64,000 nt of DNA from NCBI RefSeq assembly GCF_964355755.1, contig NC_092675.1, positions 19,670,912-19,734,911 on the forward strand. Reading direction: 5' to 3'. The translations under genes and the position numbers were made by a program. This DNA comes from Antedon mediterranea. Its lineage: Eukaryota; Echinodermata; Crinoidea; Comatulida; Antedonidae. Every line of letters begins with the position of its first letter. Position 1 is the first letter of the stretch. A model generated the notes under the pieces. That model saw only the letters and a list, made by a program, of their open reading frames with translations. It was not told where the DNA came from and did not search any database. Shown here one piece after another: positions 55,885 through 64,000 of this stretch.

Positions 55885-56440
55885 TTGATTTGAAGCATTT
55901 TAAAATTTCAAACGCCATTTACGCGCGCACTTTCTAATGTTACAAATTGCGATAGCGTTAAAAAAGTTAACTATTGATGTGAAGCAAACGTGGCTGAAAA
56001 TGACGTTAAAAAATATTCATTTGTTTCGAAGTTATAACCAATTTAAGATTTTCAGAAAATCACGCGTAACTTACGCTACGCGGCTCTGACATCGTCAAAA
56101 AGCTTGGCTGGACAACTTCAGTAAAATGTCTATATGTTGAACAAGTTAAAAAATGTTATGTTAACGCGTTACAGAGAAACAGCGTGCACAAATTAGGAGC
56201 ATTTTAAAATTTCAAACGCAGTTTACGCGCAGACTTTCTAGTGTTCAAAAATTTGCTGAAGAGCGAAAAAGTTAGCCATTGATGTGAAGAAAACGTGGCT
56301 GAAAATTTCGTTAAAAAATATTTATCGGTTTCGAAGTTATGACCGATTTAAGATTTTCAGAAAATCGCGCGTAACTTACGCTACGCGGATCTGACATTGT
56401 CAAAAAGCTTCGCAGTACATCTTCAGTTAATTGTCTATAT
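55885..56440. repeat. Internal duplicated cassette of unit A1
   Basis: A block of about 320 bp occurs twice: GAAGCATTTTAAAATTTCAA, CGTGGCTGAAAAT, GATTTTCAGAAAATC and GCGTAACTTACGCTACGCGG. Copies start near 55890 and 56205. Unit A2 repeats the pair near 57447 and 57758. Confidence 0.8.
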
Positions 56441-56689
56441 GTTGACCAAGTTACAAAATGTTATGTTAACACGTTCAAGAGAAAACGCGTACACAAAATC
56501 TGAGAAAGAAAGAAGAATAACTAGATCTGAACTCGTCACTTGAGGACGAGTTTGGTTATCCGCCCGCAACAAAACGTATCTTGTGCATTCAAGTACTTTT
56601 CAGTTTTGACTTTTCCAAAAAGTAGCCTATTCAAAATTAAAACTGCCCTATCGGTGTAATAACCAAACAAATCCTTTTATTTAATTGTT

Positions 56690-56768
56690 TCTCCGTGATG
56701 AGATTTGAACCCGGTACCTCTGATACCAAAGTCGGTTGCACTACACATCGAGCCATATGAGCACCTGC
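56690..56768 (-). ncRNA. tRNA-like sequence in unit A2 (decayed)
   Basis: The same tRNA-like segment as in unit A1. Box B has mutated to GGTTCAAATCT, while the box-A region (GGCTCGATGTGTAGTGC) is kept. It was carried along by the unit duplication. Confidence 0.5.
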
Positions 56769-58499
56769 TGAAGAAAATCCGAAGAAAGAGTCCTCGTTCA
56801 TTCGGTATGTCGTGAATCCCCTCGATGCAAGTTGATTATTACATATCAAACTTAAATCATAAATTTTACTATGATGAAATCTTCACAAATTTTAAACAGT
56901 GACATATTAGCAAAGTGCATACTTTCAAGTTTTATATATCAACATGTAAAAAAAAAGATAAACGTTATGTTTATTGTTTTGCTCTTTTAATATGTTATTG
57001 TTTGTTTGATGATAAAAATTTCGAAAATTATATTTAATATGCAAATAATGTAGCCATCAAACACGTTTTAACATTCAACACTATAATAAATCAGATCTAC
57101 AATTCATAGACTGTAATAAAATAAAATAAAAAATGGGGGTAACCTTGCATTCTGATGAACTGTATCACTTTTAAAAGTAGACATATTTTGCAACATTTTC
57201 ACAATTTGTTGACGTTTTCGTGCGCAACCAGTCATGTTTAACGTGCTCGTAGAACGCCATTTCAAGTTGAAAAGTGAATAAAATTACGTAAAATTGTTAA
57301 CCTAAGTTTGAAAAACACAATTTATGTAAAAGAAAAGCCCATACGCGTTCCCTGCGCCGTGCGCGCGTAAAAATGTGCGCACCAGTGGCAATTTTTAAAC
57401 CCTTAAAATGACCTGAAACGTGCTCTAATTTAATCAGAATTTGATTTGAAGCATTTTAAAATTTCAAACGCCGTTTACGCACGCACTTTCTAATGTTACA
57501 AAATTCGGGAGGGATAAAAAAGTTAACAATTAATGTAAAGCAAACGTGGCTGAAAATTACGTTAAAAAATATTTATCTGTTTCAAAGTTATGATCAATTT
57601 AAGATTTTCAGAAAATCGCGCGTAACTTACGATACGCGCATCATACAGCGTCCAAAAGCTTGGCTGCACATCTTCAGTTAAATGTCTATATGTTGACCAA
57701 GTTACAACATGTTATGTTCACGCGTTGCAGAGAAACAGCGTGTACAAATTTGGAGCAATTTAAAATTTCAAACGCAATTTACGCGCAAACTTTCTAGTCT
57801 CCAAAAATGTGCTAAAGATTGAAAAAGTTAGCAATTGATGTGAAGAAAACGTGGCTGCAAGTTACGTTAAAAAATATTTATCGGTTTCTGAGTTATGATC
57901 AATTTAAGATTTTCAGAAAATTGCGCGTAACTTACGCTACGCGGATCTGACAGCGTCCAAAAGCTTGGCTGCACATCTTCAGTTAAATTTCTACATGTTT
58001 ACCAAGTTATAACATGTTATGTTAACACGTTGCAGAGAAACGTCGCGTACAAAAAGTGGCGGAAAGAAAGAAGAATAACTAGATTTGAACTCGTCACTTT
58101 GACGAGTTCGGGTTATCCGCGCAAAGGCAACATGCACATACTTTAAACTATATGAACTTCGACAAATATTATGCCATCCTATGACATGAATTAAACATGT
58201 TTACAGTGCTGAATTGTACCTATTATGTAGCATACAGCATGTTATAGAATACACTGTTATATGTTATATACAGTGTAGTATATACGAAATTACGAGACCA
58301 TCTTTTAAATCCAATTGTTAACACGATGATGTCATCAAATTGACATATAAAGATAACTATTTTAGAAGATAATTATCTAAATAATTACATTAATACAAAT
58401 TTGAAGAATGTTGGGCACGTAAAAGTGACATGCGCTCTCGTTTAAACGCAATGAACTTTTACGCAAAGGATAAAAATACGACTTTTTTTATTCAACTGG

Positions 58500-58930
58500 C
58501 CATATGATGACGTCACAGGATCTGGTTGGCAAAATATTTACATGAATTCGTATCTACAATTCAATGACTTCCAGAAAACGTTTAAATCATGAATATCACT
58601 TTTTATTCTGACGAGATATAACAGATTAAAATTCACTGTAAAGATGAAAATAAGTGACCCACGTTGTTTAGATTTTTAGACATGATGACGTCATAAGAAT
58701 TAAAATATTTTAACTCCTGCGAAAGATAGTTGATTGACGTAGACAATATTAAAATCTCTGGGGAAATGGAATACGTATAAGTGAGATGCGCTCTGTTGAA
58801 TGTGATGAGCAATAACGAAAGAGACAAAAATCCTATATTTTATATTTTAGTGGCCATGCGATGACGTCACAATGTCCGCTTAGCCATATCGATGCATGAT
58901 TTGATATCTAAAACTCATCTACTTCCAGAA
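58500..58930. repeat. About 177-bp subrepeats with TGACGTCA, unit B1
   Basis: TGACGTCA occurs at 58508, 58686 and 58862, each in the context ATGATGACGTCA or GCGATGACGTCA, with spacings of 178 and 176. Unit B2 has the same trio at 60019 (perfect), 60196 and 60375 (both decayed); unit B3 has 61495 and 61673. Confidence 0.8.
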
Positions 58931-61099
58931 TCTGAAATTTTGAAAATGTTAACCACGGAGTTTAGAATCTATGACTTTTTAAAGAAAGGCATAATTTTCA
59001 CGAATTTTTGAACTTTTTCATCAAAAACGTGCGTAAATTGTTCAATTCTACGTGCTCGTATGACGTGATTTTAAGTCGAAATTGATTGAAAATTGGTATA
59101 TTTACTATAAAAGGCTGAAAAAACAAAAATCAAGCATAACAAAGATGTTTTTGCGCCACGTGCGTACGCGCGCGTAAAAAAATTGCGCACGCGTGGGAAT
59201 TTTTGAAATGCTCAAAATGACATGAAACGCGTAGAAAGTTGATTAGAAGTTGATTTTTCGCATTTTGAAATTTTAAACGCGCGTGCGCGCGTAACTTTTT
59301 GCGCAATCTGCCATTTTTAATCCATAGAAATTTTGCACATGATATGACTTAAATTTTCACCAAGTTTCAATACAAAATGACTTTTGGTTTTTAATCTATG
59401 ATCAATCATTGAAATTCATAAAATCGCACGTAACTTACGCTGCGCAACTCCGATATCGTCGAAAAGCTTGGCTGCAAATCTACAGCTATAGGTGAATCTT
59501 ATGACAAATTTATACAATCTTATGTTGGCCAGAATTAGAGATACCCTGCGAACAAAATTCGTGGAAAGAAAGAAGAACTAGACATGAAACTCGTCACTAT
59601 GACGAGTTAGTTATCCGCTCGACAAACGCCATGTGCACGTCATACGTTAGAATATTGCACACAGAAAAATATTAAGGCACTATGACCTGAACTGAAGAAT
59701 ATGATATGTTGTTATTTCTGAATTCTGTTATTTTGTGTCATATACATAGTATACACAGTACAATCTGTATACATATCACAAACAGTGTAAAATAGGTGAA
59801 ATTACGGGACCCGTATTTTATTGTAATTTTTAACATCTTGACGGTTTCAAAATGAAATGCAAAAGTAGAAATTTCAGAATGAAATTATCTCAGCAACAAC
59901 ATATTAACGTGTAGAAGAAATTTGAATACGTGAAATATTGATGCGCGCTCTTTTAAATGTAATGAAATATAACGCAAAAGATGAAAATACGACTTTTTGT
60001 ATTTAACTGGCCATATGATGACGTCACAACATTCGATTGGAGCAATTTTCACATGATTTTGTATCTACAATACAATAGCTTCCTGAAAACGTTTTAATCG
60101 TGATTATCACATTTTATTCTTACGAGCTATAACAGATTAAAATTTACTGTAAAGATGAAATTAATGACCAACGTAATTTAAATTTTTAGGCATGATGACG
60201 TTGAAAAAATTAAAAAAATTTTTAATTCATGCAAAAGATAGTTGATTGACCTAGAATATATTAAAATCGGGGTGAAAATGGACAACGAATAAGTGGAGAT
60301 GCGCTCTATTAAATGTGATGAACTATGACGAAAGAGACAAAAATCCTATATTTTATATTTGCGTGGCCATACGATGACGTTACAATGTCCGGTTAGCCAT
60401 ATTAATGCATGATTCGATATCTACAACTCATCAACTTCCAGAATATGTAATTTAAAAAAAGTTCTCCATGTAGTTTAGAATCTATGACTGTTTAAAAATA
60501 GGCATAATTTTGACGAATTTTTGAACTTTTTCACCAGAAACGCGTGCAAATTATTTAATTCGACGTGCTCGTATGACGTAATTTTAAGTCGAAATTGTTT
60601 AAAAGTTGGTAACATTACTATAAAAGGCTGAAAAAACATAAATCACGCGAAAAAAATATGTTTTTAACGCTACGTGTGCACCGCGTGCGTAAAAAGTTTC
60701 GCGCGCGTGGGAATTTTTGACATGCTCAAAATGACATGAAACGCATAGAAAGTTGATTAGAAGTTGATTTTTCGCACTCTAAAATTTTAAACGCGCGTGC
60801 GCGCGTAACTTCTTGTGAAAGATGCTATTTTTAATCCATAGAAAGTTTGCGCTTGATGTAACTTAAATTTTCACAAAGTGTCAAAACAAAGTTATGTTTG
60901 GTTTTTAGTCTATGATCAATCATTGAAATTCATAAAATCGCGCGTAAGTCACGTTGCGCAACTCTGACGTCATTAAAAAATAGGAGGTGCACAAGTTCAC
61001 GTAAATGTCGATATGTTGACAAAGTTACGATTTGTTCTGTTTACACGTTTCAGAGAAACGCGACGCACAAAAATGACAGAAGGAAAGAAGTATAATACA

Positions 61100-61250
61100 G
61101 AAAAAAAAAAAAAAAAAAAATATGATGAAACAGGACGATTACAAGGAGTTATCCGCTACTAAGCGGATAACTAATAAGATAGAAAAAAAAAAAGAAAAAA
61201 AAAAAGATCCTGACAATAACAAGGGGTTATCCGCCAAGTGCGGATAACCA
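61100..61250. repeat. A-rich junction with two TTATCCGC hairpins
   Basis: Two A-rich tracts are each followed by a short segment and a hairpin: GTTATCCGCTACTAAGCGGA-TAAC (61149-61172), and GGTTATCCGC, loop, GCGGATAACC (61227-61250). The second is the end hairpin of the unit and lies two bases before the next CTAG. Confidence 0.85.
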
Positions 61251-62442
61251 ACTAGATTTGAACTCGTCACTACGGACGAGTTAGGTTATCCGCAGCGCAA
61301 AGGCCACGCGCACGTCATACGTTAAAATATTGCGCGCAGAAAAACGATTAAGTCATTGAAACAATTTCAGTGTGCTCTCTATTTTTCGTCACGTGTGAGT
61401 ATATACGGTATACACTATATACTGTATACGTACTACATGCAGTGCAGAATAGGTGAAAATAAGTGACCAAAGTTATTGACGCTTTTGAACATGATGACGT
61501 CATCACAATTTTGAAAATGGTGAATCGTCCAAAAGATAATTGATAGAGCTAGACAACATAAAAAAATGGGGGAAAATGGAATACAAATAAGTGGAGATGC
61601 GCTATATTAAATGTGACGAGCTACGAGGAAAGAGACAAAAATCATTTATTTTATATTCGAGTGGTCATACGATGACGTCACAATGTCCGGTTAGCCATAT
61701 TGATGCATGATTTGATATCTGCAACTAATCTACTACCAGAATATGTAATTATAAAAAAGTTCACCACGTAGTTTAGAATCTATGACTGTTTAAAAAAAGG
61801 CATAATTTTGACAAATTTTTGAACTTTTTCATCAAAAATGCGCGTAAATTGTTTAATTCTACGTGCTCGTATGACGTGATTTTAAGTTGAAATTGTTTGA
61901 AAGTTGGTAAATTTTCTAAAAAAGACAGGAAAAACAAAAATCAAGCAAAAAAATGATGTTTTTGCGCTACGTGCGCACGTGCGCGTAAAAAAATTGCGCA
62001 CGCGTGGGAATTTTTGAAATGCTCAAAATGACATGAAACGCGTAGAAAGTTGATTAGATATTGATTTTTCGCAATTTGAAATTTTAAACGCGCGTGCGCG
62101 CGTAACTTTTTGTGAATCATGCCATTTTTAATCCATAGAAAGTTTGCGCATTATATGACTTAAAAGTTCACCAAGTTTCAATACAAAACGACTTTTAGTT
62201 TTTATTCTATGATCAATCATTGAAATTCACAAAATCGCGCGTAACTTACGCTGCGCAACTTCCAAATCGTCCAAAAGCTTGGCTGCACATCTACAGCTAC
62301 AGGTCAATCTTATGACAAAGTTATACAATGTTATATTTGCCAGAATTAGAGATATGCGACCAACAAAATTCGTGGAAAGAAAGAAGAACAAAGAAAAAGA
62401 AAAAGAAAAAAAAAAAAAAAAAAGATCCTGACAATAACAAGG

Positions 62443-62467
62443 GGTTATCCGCCAAGTGCGGATAACC
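62443..62467 (+). other. End hairpin of the array
   Basis: GGTTATCCGC, CAAGT loop, GCGGATAACC: a perfect 10-bp stem, followed by AATTATT where the array stops. The segment before it (GATCCTGACAATAACAAGGG) is identical to that before the hairpin at 61227. Confidence 0.85.
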
Positions 62468-62501
62468 AATTATTGTGGAAACTCATTTCGGCATACATCT
62501 A

Positions 62502-62745
62502 GGGCCGTGTTTCCGCAGCCAGAAATTAATCGATAAAAATTAACCGATGAACTGGGGTTTAACCGATTCCACTCGAGAAAAATTAAGCGATAATCTATCA
62601 TGCAAATCGGATAATTATCGGATAAATGCGATACTTTTTAACCTTTGACCTGAGGACACATTTTTGTTTGGTAGTGACTGATCATGCGCACTTATTGGTA
62701 AACAATTTTATCGGATAATTTTGTTTTGGCTGCCGAAACACGGCC
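62502..62745. mobile_element. 244-bp MITE with GGCCGTGTTTC ends
   Basis: The ends GGGCCGTGTTTCCGCAGCCA and TGGCTGCCGAAACACGGCC are inverted; TA flanks both (62500-62501, 62746-62747). The interior contains several ATCGATAA/TTATCGGAT words that also pair. Confidence 0.8.
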
Positions 62746-63070
62746 TAGTGGACATTACGCGCCGAAATCTGGGGTTTGAAACCATCCAGATTCTCAAACC
62801 GTACGTAATAAGAATGGATAAATGCGAACAAACAGAGTTTGTATTCGTGAAACGACTGTACCATCTACGAATTGTAAAAGAGGTACCAAATTAATTAAAA
62901 CATACATTTACTAACGTTTACTAAGAACATAACATTTTATGAACAAAATATACTACTTTATTGTAGGCCTGTGTAAAAAAATGTCCCCACTCGTTAACCA
63001 CATAATTTCACTGGTACAGTAGTCATGGATATTTGCAAACATATTTTTTATAACTGTATTTATGTGTTGT

Positions 63071-63160
63071 GTAGTTATGGTTACTTGTAATAAGCGGTTT
63101 TAATAATTGCAACTTTTTTATTAACTACGAAAAACACATCAACGTTTATCATTTCGAAAG
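63071..63160 (+). promoter_or_regulatory. Upstream block shared with lectin gene 1
   Basis: GTAGTTATGGTTACTTGTAA begins 104 bp before the ATG, and ACACATCAAC lies at about 63133. It matches the flank of lectin gene 1 with almost the same spacing. Confidence 0.6.
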
Positions 63161-63174
63161 GCAAGACTGTAACA

Positions 63175-63929
63175 ATGCTGTTGCTTCTTGCTGTTGCCTT
63201 TGTTTATTTGATATCTGGCACGGACACTTGTAAGTTGTTTGTATATAATTAGAATAGATGGTAAATCATAAATTGTATGTTCCATTTTGTTAAACTTAGA
63301 AAAGGCCAGTTTTTTATTGCTTATTTAGCACCAACGTATTGGAATAATCTGGATACAACTACCGTGATTCGTTTAAATACTGTAAGCTCATTTAGAATGC
63401 ATATGAAAACCTTTTATTTCTCTAGCTATCAAACCAATGACTACTAAATATGTTGCGCATTGTACATTTTAATTCATTTTATGCATTTTATGTGTTGTGT
63501 TAACGGCACCGATATGTTCTCTTATCTGTGAGACAAGTTGTAATCTTGATCCCTAAAATGGTAAATTGTTGATTATTGTTAAAATATTGTTTGTAATGAA
63601 AAAAATGACCATTTTAAAATAAATGTTTATTGAAACTAAAACTATTGAAACTAAGTACCTTTTCATTTGTAACGTTTTCAATGTGCTTTGATTGTATAAA
63701 GTATACTTTTAGTATGATTACATTTAATGTGTATTAGGCCTACAACAGGATAGCCTTTCTGTTGGTTATAGGCCTACAATTTTGTAGCTAAGGATTATTA
63801 ATATTATGTAATTTTCAGCATACTTGTCCTACAAAGCACAGGCGACTTCAACATCAGTGGTTTATTGGGATTATGCAAGCTTTGCAACTGATGGAATAGA
63901 TTATACCAATTTCGACTGTTATCATTCTA
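63175..63929 (+). CDS. F-type lectin paralogue, first two exons (cut by window edge)
   Basis: Exon 1, 63175-63229, encodes a signal peptide (MLLLLAVAFVYLISGTDT) and ends in phase 1 at GTAAG. Exon 2, 63819-63929, encodes YLSYKAQATSTSVVYWDYAS, FATDGIDY and CYHS, the N-terminal strand of an F-type lectin domain, again leaving a phase-1 intron. The first 30 nt of exon 2 are identical to exon 2 of the gene at 42337, and the phases and order match, so this is a tandem duplicate in the same orientation. By analogy the rest should encode the lectin core, LamG-like and PAN modules. I cannot tell whether it is intact. Confidence 0.85.
63328..63655 (+). mobile_element. LINE 3' remnant in intron 1 of lectin gene 2
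   Basis: The plus-strand frame reads PTYWNNLDTTTVIRLNTVSS then FRMHMKTFYFSS before a stop, matching the 'WNSLP ... FKxxLKTYLF' end of CR1/L2 polymerases in decayed form. The tail is two imperfect copies of ATTGAAACTAAAACT at 63629-63655. Confidence 0.6.
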
Positions 63930-64000
63930 GTAAGATACTCAGTTAGTGCTACTTATCAGCAATAGCTTACTTACTAAACCAATAGTTATAATAGGGAACG

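Larger units (their letters stand above)
54960..62471. repeat. Tandem array of five hairpin-ended units of 1.2-1.7 kb
   Basis: CTAGA followed closely by AACTCGTCAC...GACGAGTT and GGTTATCCGC opens units at 54960, 56521, 58079, 59578 and 61252 (spacings 1561, 1558, 1499, 1674). Each unit ends GAAAGAAAGAAGAA; the fourth and fifth add a poly-A-like tract and the hairpin GGTTATCCGCCAAGTGCGGA-TAACC. The first two units are close relatives (family A) and the last three form family B. No protein-coding frame of note. I cannot name the family. Confidence 0.85.

Noticed and set aside
55109-56849. Two similar minus-strand frames starting MICNNQLASRGFTTYRMNED
   Set aside because: They read through the tRNA-like segment and its flank in both family A units; a repeat artefact, not a gene.

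Overview
This window is animal nuclear DNA: AT-rich, with spliced genes, long introns and many retrotransposon and MITE-type insertions. The short palindrome TAGGCCTA recurs throughout. Together with the gene content (a ciliary SPEF2 gene, a SVEP1-like matrix gene, a tandem pair of F-type-lectin genes), this suggests a marine invertebrate deuterostome. An echinoderm, perhaps a crinoid, is my guess; the clade is inference only.

Layout. 1-7141: no exon seen, with a fold-back element at 2079-3180. 7142-7858 (minus): first coding exon of a SVEP1-like protein (signal peptide plus the start of a VWA domain); the rest of the gene probably lies beyond the left edge. 10693-11112: LINE 3' remnant. 12219-12926 (minus): intronless Tctex1-type dynein light chain gene. 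14243-39247 (plus): complete SPEF2/CPC1-like gene, which I resolved into 44 coding exons whose phases all agree and sum to 5,931 nt (1,976 codons plus stop). Its introns hold several MITE families, antisense LINE pieces and a possible Penelope-type fragment. 39788-41570: a minisatellite of about 44 units alternating 40 and 41 bp, just downstream of SPEF2.

42337-50622 (plus): secreted F-type-lectin/LamG-like/PAN protein gene with six exons and only phase-1 introns (443 codons). Intron 1 is filled with a decayed minisatellite, an antisense LINE 3' end and an AGTCGCG-ended element. Intron 2 carries a 3.3-kb LINE with an intact 16-bp target-site duplication and an open reading frame running its whole coding length. 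50623-54957: a LINE 3' end, transposon termini and a 1.17-kb inverted-repeat element. 54960-62471: five head-to-tail units of 1.2-1.7 kb, each opening with a hairpin and the last closing with another; I cannot assign them to a named family. 63175-63929: first two exons of a second lectin gene, a tandem paralogue of the first, cut by the right edge.

Function. The Tctex1 light chain and SPEF2 are both axonemal proteins and lie head to head 1.3 kb apart, with an imperfect RFX X-box near the SPEF2 start, suggesting a co-regulated ciliary pair. The lectin genes are a separate secreted, probably recognition- or adhesion-related tandem family. The most unusual material is the 7.5-kb hairpin-ended repeat array, the inverted copy of part of it inside the AGTCGCG element, and the SPEF2-flanking minisatellite that presents TGTGGT/ACCACA inverted pairs in nearly every unit.
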